Positions 1-7,654 of a DNA stretch of 37,627 bases are shown here, in pieces (the stretch's first letter is position 1; every line of letters begins with the position of its first letter). The translations under genes were made by a program, and so were the position numbers. The DNA lies in assembly GCA_002733995.1 (NCBI GenBank), contig NVXR01000042.1:1-37627 (forward strand), read 5' to 3'. Below the pieces are notes generated by a model, which made no database searches, was not told the origin of the DNA, and worked only from the letters and a program-made list of their open reading frames with translations. This DNA is from Desulfotalea sp. (GTDB taxonomy: Bacteria; Desulfobacterota; Desulfobulbia; Desulfobulbales; Desulfocapsaceae).

Positions 1-1006
1 GATAATTGTATTAGAACCGCCACTACTATTTTCACCAATGTTTAAACTGCCAACAATATTCCCCTTCACCGATCCGGAGTTACTAATTATATTAGAACCG
101 CCGCTACTCATGTCACCTTCGTTATCACTGCCATAAATCACATCTCCAACCGACCCGGAGTTACTAATTGTATTAGAACCGCCACTACTATTTTCACCTT
201 CGTTAGCACTGCCATAAATCTCATATCCAACCGACCGGGAGTTGATAATTGTATTAGAACCGCCGCTACTGTTAGCACCAGAGTTATAACTGCCATAAAT
301 CTCATATCCAACCGACCCGGAGTTACTAATTGTATTAGAACCGCCACTACTATTTTCACCTTCGTTAGAACTACCACCAATCGACTGTTCAACCAACCTG
401 GAATTACTAATTATGTTAGAACCACCGATGCTATTTAAACCACGATTTTCGCTGCCAAAAATCACACCTCCAACCAACCCGGAGTTGATAATTGTATTAG
501 AACCACCGATGCTATTTAAACCAAGATTTTCGCTGCCAAAAATCCCATTTTCAACCGACCCGGAGCTACTAATTATGTTAAAACCGCCGCTGCTGTTTAA
601 ACCACTATTATCGCTACCATAAATCGAACGTTTAACCGACTCGGAGTTAATAATTGTGTTAAAACCGCCACTACTATTTTTACCATAGTTAGAACTACCA
701 TAAATATCATTTCGAACCAACTTGGAGTTAATAATTGTATTAGAACCGCCACTACTATTTTTACCATAGTTAAAACTACCATAAATATAATAACCAACCG
801 ACCCGGAATTACTAATTATGTTAGAACCACCGATGCTACCTAAAGCATGATTTTGGCTACCAAAGATAAAACTCACTCCTCCGGAGTTGATAATTGTGTT
901 AGAACCACCGACGCTATTTAAACCACGGTTATCACTGCCATAAATCGAGTCTCTAACCAAATTGGAGTTACTAATTGTATTAAAACCGCCACTGAGCCCT
1001 GCGGAA
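1..1006 (-). repeat. 13 tandem 81-bp coding repeats (one is 78 bp)
   Basis: The plus-strand anchor TTAGAACCGCC (or TTAAAACCGCC / TTAGAACCACC) starts at 11, 92, 173, 254, 335, 416, 497, 578, 659, 740, 821, 899 and 980. Spacing is 81 bases throughout except 821 to 899, which is 78 (one codon lost). The repeats encode the 27-residue units of the exoprotein. They have no spacers and continue past the left edge. Confidence 0.92.
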
Positions 1007-1188
1007 TTCACAGTCCCTTTTATATCCGTAGTTACCGAACCATCATTGGTAATCGAATCAGGAGCAGCTGTACCGACGAGTTCCTCAATGGTCGTGCCAA
1101 AGGGATTGTCTATTGTAGCCGCCTCTGCAGAGGTGGAAACGGAGAGGGAGGCAAGGACAATACAAAACGAGATAAAAGATTGGTACAT
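1..1188 (-). CDS. Secreted 27-residue-repeat protein (autotransporter/adhesin-like), N-terminal part, truncated by window edge
   Basis: An open reading frame of 396 codons begins at the ATG at 1188-1186 and stays open to base 1. The start is set by a GGAG Shine-Dalgarno motif 5-6 bases upstream and by a clear signal peptide: MYQSF, then a hydrophobic core (ISFCIVLASLSV), then a likely cleavage site near SAEAA. After about 60 residues the protein becomes a run of near-identical 27-residue units, each with a GGSNTI core, an (I/S)NSGSV segment, an I(Y/F)GS segment and an N-G-N-S-S tail. Such Gly/Ser/Asn-rich repeats with regular Ile/Val spacing suggest a parallel beta-helix, as in type V passenger domains and other exoproteins. 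The C-terminus is outside the window, so the secretion route cannot be decided. Surface adhesion is an inference. The frame has no stops despite the repetition, which argues that the gene is functional. Confidence 0.8.
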   Translation of the reverse strand, partial: MYQSFISFCIVLASLSVSTSAEAATIDNPFGTTIEELVGTAAPDSITNDGSVTTDIKGTVNSAGLSGGFNTISNSNLVRDSIYGSDNRGLNSVGGSNTIINSGGVSFIFGSQNHALGSIGGSNIISNSGSVGYYIYGSFNYGKNSSGGSNTIINSKLVRNDIYGSSNYGKNSSGGFNTIINSESVKRSIYGSDNSGLNSSGGFNIISSSGSVENGIFGSENLGLNSIGGSNTIINSGLVGGVIFGSENRGLNSIGGSNIISNSRLVEQSIGGSSNEGENSSGGSNTISNSGSVGYEIYGSYNSGANSSGGSNTIINSRSVGYEIYGSANEGENSSGGSNTISNSGSVGDVIYGSDNEGDMSSGGSNIISNSGSVKGNIVGSLNIGENSSGGSNTII

Positions 1189-1246
1189 TACTACTCCAAT
1201 TTGGAAAAACTATTTTGAAGATATTCTGCTATTAGAAGAAATATCC

Positions 1247-1274
1247 TTTAAAAGCAGTTCAAAAACCCTGTCAA
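1247..1274 (-). promoter_or_regulatory. Candidate sigma-70 promoter of the repeat exoprotein
   Basis: On the minus strand a TTGACA -35 hexamer (1274-1269) is followed after 16 bases by TTTAAA (1252-1247) as a -10. This would give a 5' leader of roughly 50 bases before the ATG at 1188. The -35 is a perfect consensus and the -10 is moderate. The rest of 1189-1491 is AT-rich and holds no other feature I can support. Confidence 0.4.
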
Positions 1275-1491
1275 TACATAACTTTTTTCATCAAAGCTAT
1301 CATCCTCTAACACGGGAGCACCTAAAAATACAGGGGTAATTCAACTCAAATGACAGCACATAGCTTTTCTTGTATCAAAAGAAAAAACATAAGAAAGCCC
1401 AGGTTTGATCTTTTTTATTTAAAAAAGATTAAAGCTAATTCTCTAACGGCTATAAGTACCCTTTCACGAGGAAAGAATGCTGGTGCAACAG

Positions 1492-1668
1492 TCACTCCTC
1501 TTCAAGCGTTTCGACAACAACACAGATAGCGTAATTACCGGGCATTCTTCCCCCACCCATGTCTAAACAAATATCATCGTACTGAAACTCATACCACTTA
1601 CAACCAATGACAAAACCAATCGTTGTAAACAGAAGAAGTAAGCCAAGCATGGCAATCTTTAGTCGCAT
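1492..1668 (-). CDS. Small membrane-anchored or lipoprotein-like protein, 58 aa
   Basis: This short reading frame starts MRLKIAMLGLLLLF, has one hydrophobic segment (residues about 4-22) and a Cys at position 23 within FVIGCKW, which resembles a lipobox. The remainder is a compact polar domain with a D-D-I-C-L-D-M-G-G-G run and a P-G-N-Y-A-I-C motif, followed by an acidic tail ending LEEE and TGA. The Gly/Cys pattern looks like a family of short uncharacterised proteins with a CLDMGG...PG.Y.IC signature; this is my recollection and is unverified. A GGGTGATTCG stretch upstream gives only a modest ribosome site. It is too short for routine gene finding. It stands alone between the repeat exoprotein and the malic enzyme, all on the same strand. 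Function unknown. Confidence 0.6.
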   Translation of the reverse strand: MRLKIAMLGLLLLFTTIGFVIGCKWYEFQYDDICLDMGGGRMPGNYAICVVVETLEEE

Positions 1669-2148
1669 CGAATCACCCTAGGATCTTATTATTGTTGTTT
1701 CTTATTTTTAGCTCACAGATTTTCAATATATTGCTCCAATTTGCAGCAGATGCCTACAAGTAATCAGAGGAATATTCGTAATCTGCAAACGAGTAAAGGA
1801 ACATCAAGCAGTCAAAGGCCAGGCTAGCCTCCGATAGAGTCACATCAAATCAGCTATTCCCGACATCAAAGCACAGCATGTAGGCCATCTTACACCTGAC
1901 ATTTTTTAGGCTTTTGTGGGGGGGAGAGAAGCTTGTAGCGGTACTTTTAGATAGTGGACGTGTTGCAAACAGGCCATAGGTCATTGTTTATCCGCTTTTG
2001 AACCAAAACTATGCACATCAATCCAAAAAGTTAAAACAATGACCTGTCGCACAAAACATAGCCCTTTTAACAGAGGGGAACAGGGAATGACTGTATCGGT
2101 TTCCTGTAAACTATAAAGCCAGGAAACCAATAGCAAACATAACTTACA
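1669..2148. other. Intergenic region, no gene seen
   Basis: This 480-base stretch between the small membrane protein and the malic enzyme has no frame with a credible start and composition. It includes a G-run near 1917-1926. The only structured element is the hairpin at 2098-2128, listed separately. Confidence 0.6.
2098..2128 (-). terminator. Hairpin downstream of the malic enzyme gene
   Basis: GGTTTCCTG (2098-2106) and CAGGAAACC (2120-2128) form a perfect 9-bp stem with a 13-base loop, 20 bases past the malic enzyme stop. No T-run follows on the minus strand, so this is either a weak terminator or a 3'-end stabiliser. Confidence 0.4.
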
Positions 2149-3864
2149 TCAAACTCTGCGGTACGGCAGATAGGTGGGTTTCCACATACATGCAGCCACA
2201 TACTCGGTTAAATCCTTCGCATGCAGTTCATGCTCACTATCCTTTTTGATTTCTTCCTTTATCACCTCGACAGCAACATAGAGGGATATTTTTCGCAAAT
2301 CCCTAATTCGAGGAAAAACAGTGCCCATCTTAAGGTCTTCTTCAGCAACACAGTCTGCCAGGGCAAAAGATGCCGTTGTAAACATATCAACTGGTACTGT
2401 TTTTGTTTTTGTCAAAATGGCAGCAAGCCCAACACCTGGAAAAATAAACACATTATTTCCCTGTCCAATTCTAAAAACCTGTCCATTACAACTCACATCA
2501 CTAAACGGACTTCCTGTAGCAACTATGGCCTTGCCGTTACTCCATTTATACAGATCTTCGGGCAACGCTTCACAACTGCTGGTCGGATTGGATAGAGGGA
2601 ACACTATTGGTCTGTCGGTATAGCTCAACATTTTCCCAATATGTTCCTCTTTAAAGGAGGAGCCAACACCACTGGTGCCAAGAAGCACCGTAACCGGTAC
2701 ATTATTGATCACTTCCGTAAGCGAAGCTTTTCCTACTTCACTCACATCCCACCGAGCTGCAATCGATGGTGATTTTGCATACGGCTTCTTATAGTCTTCA
2801 AGATTTACTCTATCCTCAAAAACCAGACCTTTGGAATCGAGGATAAATATCTTATCTTGAGCCTCGTTAATAGTTAAGCCTTCTCTCATCAAACCACCAC
2901 GGATCTGGTCAGCAACACCAACCCCACCTGCCCCCGCCCCATAGACGAGATACGTCTGGTCCGATATTTTTTCTCCCTTAATTTTTACACCATTAATAAT
3001 ACCAGCAAGAACAACCGAACCTGTTCCCTGAATATCATCATTAAAGGATGGCAACTCGTCCACATATTTATGGAGATTATTAAAGGCGTTTGATTTACTA
3101 AAATCTTCCCACTGGAGCAAAGCTTTAGGAAAATGACGTTTTATCTGGGAGACAAATTTTTCAATGAATTGGTCGTACTCCTCCCCTACAATTCGCTTTT
3201 TAGGGATTCCTAAATACATAGGATCATTCAGAAGTTTTTCATTGTTGGTTCCAAGATCAAGAGCAATCGGCAGACAACAGGCGGGATGGATGCCGGCACC
3301 TAAGGTATAGAGAGACAGTTTTCCTATAGGTATCCCCATTCCCCCTATCCCCTGATCACCTATTCCAAGAATCCCCTGGCTGTCTGTTACCACGATAATT
3401 TTAATATCCTGTGAGGGGAAATGATGGACCATACTCTCCATGCTATCCACATTTTCCGGGGTTATATACAGCCCCCTTGCTTTCTGGTATCTGTGGCTAA
3501 ATTCCTGGCATGCCCGACCAACTGTAGGGGTATATATTATCGGAGCCATCTCTTCTACATGCTGAGCTACCAATGCATAAAAGAGTGTTTCATTGCGATC
3601 CTGGAGTGATCTTAAAAAGATATATTTTTGAATATCATCTTCGACATTTGTATATCCTTGATACACCCTTGCTAACTGATCCTCAAAGGTCTGTACCCTA
3701 GGTGGGACAAGACCTTCCAAATGAAAGGCAGAGCGCTCTTCTAAGCTAAACGCTGTGCCTTTATTCAAAATTCGATCGTTTAACAACTGTACGCCAACAA
3801 GAGATACCGGCCTAAACTCGTTTCCTTCAAAATCTTGCCACTTTAAATACTGTTCGATCGACAT
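2149..3864 (-). CDS. maeA: NAD-dependent malic enzyme (oxaloacetate-decarboxylating), 571 aa
   Basis: Oxidatively decarboxylates malate to pyruvate with reduction of NAD(P). The long MaeA/SfcA-type architecture is clear: an N-terminal malic domain with the IIYTPTVG motif (catalytic Tyr), RGLYI and the GDQGIGGMGIPIGK loop, the SFNDDIQGTG metal and substrate segment, then a Rossmann domain with VYGAGAGGVGVADQI and the late NPTS and FIFPGVG motifs. An in-frame upstream ATG at 3954 would add 30 residues, but it lacks a ribosome site. The internal ATG at 3864 is preceded by AGAGGAAGAGG and gives the usual family length, so I chose it. The gene is monocistronic in appearance. In a sulfate reducer this enzyme would link C4 acids to pyruvate and supply reducing power, which is an inference. 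Confidence 0.92.
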   Translation of the reverse strand: MSIEQYLKWQDFEGNEFRPVSLVGVQLLNDRILNKGTAFSLEERSAFHLEGLVPPRVQTFEDQLARVYQGYTNVEDDIQKYIFLRSLQDRNETLFYALVAQHVEEMAPIIYTPTVGRACQEFSHRYQKARGLYITPENVDSMESMVHHFPSQDIKIIVVTDSQGILGIGDQGIGGMGIPIGKLSLYTLGAGIHPACCLPIALDLGTNNEKLLNDPMYLGIPKKRIVGEEYDQFIEKFVSQIKRHFPKALLQWEDFSKSNAFNNLHKYVDELPSFNDDIQGTGSVVLAGIINGVKIKGEKISDQTYLVYGAGAGGVGVADQIRGGLMREGLTINEAQDKIFILDSKGLVFEDRVNLEDYKKPYAKSPSIAARWDVSEVGKASLTEVINNVPVTVLLGTSGVGSSFKEEHIGKMLSYTDRPIVFPLSNPTSSCEALPEDLYKWSNGKAIVATGSPFSDVSCNGQVFRIGQGNNVFIFPGVGLAAILTKTKTVPVDMFTTASFALADCVAEEDLKMGTVFPRIRDLRKISLYVAVEVIKEEIKKDSEHELHAKDLTEYVAACMWKPTYLPYRRV

Positions 3865-4178
3865 GCCTCTTCCTCTAATAATTAAAGCTATAGACTTAAC
3901 GGCAGATATTGCCGGTAATATTTCCCTCGCACCTCGAATAACCATGGGTGACATCAGATTAATATGGACTCGAAAAGAAGAATTTTTATTTACTTTTTTT
4001 TGACACCATTATTGCCGAATACCAGAGTCGACGAGGAAACACAAGCTGAAATGGTAGATATATAAACCAATTAATTTTGATAGCTTACAATACCTATCCA
4101 TTTGAATAATCTAACTTCAGGTTTGTGATTACTACAGGTCACAAGAGAGCCGGTTGTAGATGCCGCTCGGTGCAGAAG

Positions 4179-4934
4179 TCAGATAATCTGCATGAGAATA
4201 ATCAAAGAGGTTATCAAGACAAGGCTGAGCCAATCGAGGCGACAGGAGGTAAGAAGAGGACCCGTTCTATCTTCTGAGTAACATCTTGATGTCATGGCAA
4301 TAGCCAATTGATCACCGTTTAAGAAGATACGGTAGAGTAGAGGAATGCTGAGTTTTACCAGCCGATAAACTGGATTTTTACGCTGTTCCACACAGCGTGC
4401 ATTTTGGGCATCAATTGTCTCTTGCAACTGGCTCATTATTATGGGAATAAACCTGATGAGAAGACTAAGCATGGTAGAGATTCGTTTCTCTGGAACACCT
4501 GGGATCTTAGAGAAATAGAACTCCACTGCTGCCTTTATTTGATTAGAAGTGGTGCTGACAATAAAACCGAGACTTATTAAAACAACCAAAGCAAGACGCC
4601 AACAAAAATGTAGTCCAAGCAGGAGCCCCTCACGGGTTGGAGCAAAGACAGAAACGCTAAAAATTGCCTCTCCCGGGGTGGTGAGGCTTCGTGTGATAAA
4701 AATAAAGAGTAAAAAATAGGGGAAAAGCTTCAGTTCCTTTGGCACCGACAGAACATTCACCCGCGCGGCAAAAAGAGCGGCAAGAATGATCAGTGTGGTA
4801 AGAATGAGTCCTGAAAATCCACTGGACATGGTGCCCATACTCAACGCCACCATGTAAAACAACTTGAAGCGTGGATCCAGACGATGAAGCAGAGAATCTC
4901 CTTTTTTGTAACTAAAGACAGTTACTCTAGCCAC
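4179..4934 (-). CDS. bioN: Biotin ECF transporter transmembrane component (EcfT/BioN)
   Basis: This is the energy-coupling T subunit of a vitamin ECF importer, which carries conformational change from the ATPase to the substrate-binding BioY. The 251-residue protein has four to five hydrophobic segments (about 25-60, 65-85, 105-130, 165-180 and a C-terminal helix). It carries the two short Arg motifs on cytosolic coupling helices, seen here as NARCVEQR and TSRCYSED (usually A-R-G), and the early DPRFKL motif typical of CbiQ/EcfT. Its start overlaps the upstream ATPase gene by 13 bases, showing translational coupling. It is the last gene of the birA-bioY-bioM-bioN run, so it is assigned to biotin and not to cobalt or nickel, although the fold alone would not decide this. 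Confidence 0.85.
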   Translation of the reverse strand: MARVTVFSYKKGDSLLHRLDPRFKLFYMVALSMGTMSSGFSGLILTTLIILAALFAARVNVLSVPKELKLFPYFLLFIFITRSLTTPGEAIFSVSVFAPTREGLLLGLHFCWRLALVVLISLGFIVSTTSNQIKAAVEFYFSKIPGVPEKRISTMLSLLIRFIPIIMSQLQETIDAQNARCVEQRKNPVYRLVKLSIPLLYRIFLNGDQLAIAMTSRCYSEDRTGPLLTSCRLDWLSLVLITSLIILMQII

Positions 4935-5674
4935 GAGCCAACCTCTCCACCCATACGGGAACCGCAGGGTTGCCGAACCCCAAAGGCCTCAAGATCATGA
5001 AAGAGCTTCTGGGGCCGATCGTCCCGTACTATCTTCCCCCCCTCCATAATGAGCAAACGGTCTGCATGGGCGATCACTTTTTCAAGGTCATGGGTTGTTA
5101 GAAGGATGGTATGCCCCTGTTTATGGAGACCTACAATATGACGGAGCACAGAAATGATCCCCGGGTAATCCAGGTTAGAAAAAGGCTCATCAAACACAAG
5201 AATAGCGGGTTGCATAACCAAAATTCCAGCAATGGTTAAACGTCGTTTCTGCCCCCCAGAGAGTAGATGCGGACGATCCTCAGCCCGTGCAGACAGACCC
5301 AAGAGCTCCAGCACCTCAACAACCCGCCGATTAATCTCTTCTCTTGCCAGTTGCAAATTCTCCGGACCAAAAGCGATATCCTCAAAGACAGTCTCTCCCA
5401 CGATTTGACTATCTGTGTCCTGAAAGACCATTCCCACCTTTTGTCGTGCACCACTAATATCATCCAGAACCGGTGTTCCTTCAATTCGTACTTCACCCGT
5501 ACTAGGCAACAAAAGGCCATTAAGATGACGCAGCAAGGTTGTTTTCCCTGAACCGTTGCTCCCAGCCAGGACAACAAAACTACCTTTACGAATATTCAGA
5601 TGTATATCGCTGAGGCCAAGAGAACCATCGCTAAACCTGTGACTCAGATGATCTATCTCTATAATATTTACCAT
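4922..5674 (-). CDS. bioM: Biotin ECF transporter ATP-binding protein (EcfA/BioM)
   Basis: ABC ATPase that powers the biotin ECF importer. In the 250 residues the Walker A is GSNGSGKTT (about 38-46), the Q-loop is MVFQDTDSQI with the ECF-type VFEDIAFGPENL stretch after it, the ABC signature is LLSGGQKRRLTIAG, the Walker B is AILVFDEPFSNLD and the switch His lies in TTHDLE. All catalytic residues are present. It begins 9 bases after bioY ends and overlaps bioN by 13 bases. A single ATPase gene in the locus implies an EcfA homodimer, as in BioMNY systems. Confidence 0.9.
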   Translation of the reverse strand: MVNIIEIDHLSHRFSDGSLGLSDIHLNIRKGSFVVLAGSNGSGKTTLLRHLNGLLLPSTGEVRIEGTPVLDDISGARQKVGMVFQDTDSQIVGETVFEDIAFGPENLQLAREEINRRVVEVLELLGLSARAEDRPHLLSGGQKRRLTIAGILVMQPAILVFDEPFSNLDYPGIISVLRHIVGLHKQGHTILLTTHDLEKVIAHADRLLIMEGGKIVRDDRPQKLFHDLEAFGVRQPCGSRMGGEVGSWLE

Positions 5675-5683
5675 TTAAACCAG

Positions 5684-6253
5684 CTATCTTATGTTATGTT
5701 TTGCAACAAGAGGCTGTAGCGCCCTGGCGATAAGGATGGCTGCAACTATCTTCACCACATCCCCAATGAGGAAGGGGAACATCCCAACTGCCATGGCTTT
5801 AGCGATTGACATTCCAGTAGCGACCTTTAGCCAGGTTACCCCCATTAGAAAAATGAGTGCATGGGCTCCCACCAGGCCTACGGTTCGGGCAAACAGGCCG
5901 GTTGATCTTTCAGCAATACTACCGACAACAAATACCGCCGGCAGATAACTAAGAAGATACCCTCCGGTGGGGCCGAAGAAATGACCTATCCCAGCTCCAC
6001 CGCCGGAAAAGACAGGCAAGCCACAGACTCCAGCCAATAAATACACCCCGACACTGGCCATCCCCCACCTCGCACCAAGCAGCAGACCTGCCAGCATTAC
6101 AAACAAATTTTGTAAGACGATGGGAACCGGACCAATGGGAATAGCAATAAATGCGCCAACAGCTATTAAAGCTGCCATGAGTGAACTGTAAACAGTCATT
6201 TGCAGCTGGTTGGATATATTTAGATCATTTTTTTGTTCGACGGAGCTCTTCAT
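5684..6253 (-). CDS. bioY: Biotin transporter substrate-binding subunit BioY
   Basis: The S component of the biotin importer, an integral membrane protein of 189 residues with about six hydrophobic helices. The family hallmarks are visible: the PIGPVPIVLQNLFVMLAG segment, GARWGMASVGVYLLAG, the SGGGAGIGHFFGPTGGYLL loop and a C-terminal PFLIGDVVK. The ATG is preceded by GGGGAGGGGAC, a very strong ribosome site. Its neighbours are birA upstream (138-base gap) and bioM downstream (9-base gap). The gap upstream contains GGGTAAC-like half-sites (near 6277 and 6380) that resemble the BirA operator arms, but they are about 100 bases apart, so I do not call an operator there. Confidence 0.93.
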   Translation of the reverse strand: MKSSVEQKNDLNISNQLQMTVYSSLMAALIAVGAFIAIPIGPVPIVLQNLFVMLAGLLLGARWGMASVGVYLLAGVCGLPVFSGGGAGIGHFFGPTGGYLLSYLPAVFVVGSIAERSTGLFARTVGLVGAHALIFLMGVTWLKVATGMSIAKAMAVGMFPFLIGDVVKIVAAILIARALQPLVAKHNIR

Positions 6254-6391
6254 TGTCCCCTCCCCTGGTTGGGTAATATATGATTTTTATAGATTGTTTA
6301 TGCCAAGGAAAACGTTGCCATGGGAGCGACACTTGAACATAAAACAATACAGAGATGCAGATACAAAGAACGATTGTCCCGTTACCCAGCA

Positions 6392-7312
6392 TCAAAGATG
6401 AAAACAATCACCATAGATTATTTTTTTTAACGTTCCATCCTGTTGCTGCAACACTAAGGCACCCGATTCATCGATGTCGACAGCTTTACCCTCGGCGGTT
6501 TCTTTAAGAGTTACGATTTTGACCTTCCGGCCGATGGTCATAGTGTATTTTTTCCACTCTGCCACCGCGATTTCTGGTTGTATGTCGGTCAATTTTTCAG
6601 CCATTCCGTCAAGGAAACCACTGAGCAAGGATCTTCTATTAACTTCATATCCCAGTTCTTTGGCGATAGAGGTGGACGCCTTCTCGTCCTTTGTCGGGTC
6701 ATTATTGACATTGATACCAATGCCTATATTAACAAAAGAAACCAGTTCGCCAGAGGCTTCCAGCTCCGAGAGCATTCCGCAGAGCTTTCTGTCCCCTATC
6801 AATATATCATTTGGCCATTTGACCTCTGCCTTCAGTCCTGTCTGGCTTCGTATTGTTTCGGCCAGGACAGTAGAGGCAATAAAGTTCATGAGAAAAGCTG
6901 AGATAGCTGGTAGCTGTGGTCGCAGAATCAGGGTAAAATATAGCCCGCCCCTTTGGGAAAGCCAGGTGCGCTGCATTCTGCCTCTGCCTTTTTCCTGAAA
7001 ATCGGCAAGAACCACCGTCTGATCAGGACAGCCTTTCCTGGCAAGCTCTCTAGCCTTGTTCATGGTCGAAGGCAGGCTATCAAAATATTGAATTTGGTTC
7101 TGTCTTTCTGCAAACTCCCACGGGAAAAGAAAATCATTGTCAGCTGTATAACTGTAGCCCTTCGGCCCAGAAATTATTTCATAGCCCATCTGCTGTAGTG
7201 CTTTAATATGCTTCCAGATTGTAACTCTGCTGACCTGGAGCTGGCTACTTAGCTCTTCACCTGAAATTATATCAGTGCCCTCTTTCAAGAGGTGTAATAT
7301 CTTGGATTTCAT
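6392..7312 (-). CDS. birA: Bifunctional biotin-[acetyl-CoA-carboxylase] ligase / biotin operon repressor BirA
   Basis: Activates biotin to biotinyl-AMP, attaches it to biotin carboxyl carrier proteins, and represses biotin genes when carriers are saturated. The 306-residue protein is the long, regulatory type. Residues 1-60 form a winged helix-turn-helix (LSSQLQVSRVTIWKHIKALQ). The catalytic domain carries GRGR (109-112, biotinyl-AMP loop) and KWPNDI (165-170), followed by RKLCGML. A C-terminal SH3-like segment ends the protein. The operator-like inverted repeat 27-64 bases upstream of the ATG suggests direct autoregulation together with bioYMN. The start has little Shine-Dalgarno match, which fits low expression of a repressor. 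Confidence 0.92.
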   Translation of the reverse strand: MKSKILHLLKEGTDIISGEELSSQLQVSRVTIWKHIKALQQMGYEIISGPKGYSYTADNDFLFPWEFAERQNQIQYFDSLPSTMNKARELARKGCPDQTVVLADFQEKGRGRMQRTWLSQRGGLYFTLILRPQLPAISAFLMNFIASTVLAETIRSQTGLKAEVKWPNDILIGDRKLCGMLSELEASGELVSFVNIGIGINVNNDPTKDEKASTSIAKELGYEVNRRSLLSGFLDGMAEKLTDIQPEIAVAEWKKYTMTIGRKVKIVTLKETAEGKAVDIDESGALVLQQQDGTLKKIIYGDCFHL

Positions 7313-7338
7313 TAATTGTATTTCAACCGGAGAGATTT

Positions 7339-7391
7339 TTTTCGTTACCTAACTACAGGTACCAGGGTAACGAAAACAACATTTTTGTCAA
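7339..7391 (-). promoter_or_regulatory. birA-bioYMN promoter with overlapping BirA-type operator
   Basis: TTTTCGTTACC (7339-7349) and GGTAACGAAAA (7366-7376) form a perfect 11-base inverted repeat with a 16-base spacer, the two-half-site layout known for BirA operators (GTTAACC/GGTTAAC-like arms). On the minus strand a consensus TTGACA (7391-7386) lies 16 bases upstream of TACCCT (7369-7364), so the -10 sits inside the operator and BirA binding would block RNA polymerase. The arms, spacer and neighbour gene agree, but binding itself is inferred. Confidence 0.75.
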
Positions 7392-7481
7392 TTACTTTTT
7401 TCTTCAAGTTAATCCTACCAACCTCTGTTCTGTCAGTTTAACTCTGTCCAGACGCAACGCTACAACGGTAAATTTTTATTG

Positions 7482-7508
7482 GGACGGCTAGGACGGCCAG
7501 GAGGGCCA
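7482..7508. repeat. Three tandem 9-bp GC-rich repeats
   Basis: GGACGGCTA, GGACGGCCA and GGAGGGCCA follow each other directly in an otherwise AT-rich intergenic region (7392-7654) that holds no other feature I can name. Function is unknown; simple tandem duplication is the plain reading. Confidence 0.6.
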
Positions 7509-7654
7509 GAAAACAAGCATTAGAGGGAGAAATCGTAGGGGAAAGGAAGCAATATTCGGCAGACGGCATCTACGCCGTAGAGTTTAAGCAACTCACTCAA
7601 AACAGACAATGTTCATGGGGGATGCTGGCTACAATGTTACCTGAGCATATTTTT

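Noticed and set aside
138..797. Short open frames on both strands inside the repeat region (for example 138-392 minus, 413-622 plus)
   Set aside because: They are alternative-frame shadows of the 81-bp repeats; only the frame starting at 1188 has a signal peptide and ribosome site.
1..1006. CRISPR-like array from regularly spaced 81-bp repeats
   Set aside because: Units are contiguous, have no unique spacers and translate in one open frame to 27-residue protein repeats.
6225..6407. 60-codon minus-strand frame between birA and bioY
   Set aside because: It overlaps the birA end and the bioY start, and has no ribosome site or recognisable domain.
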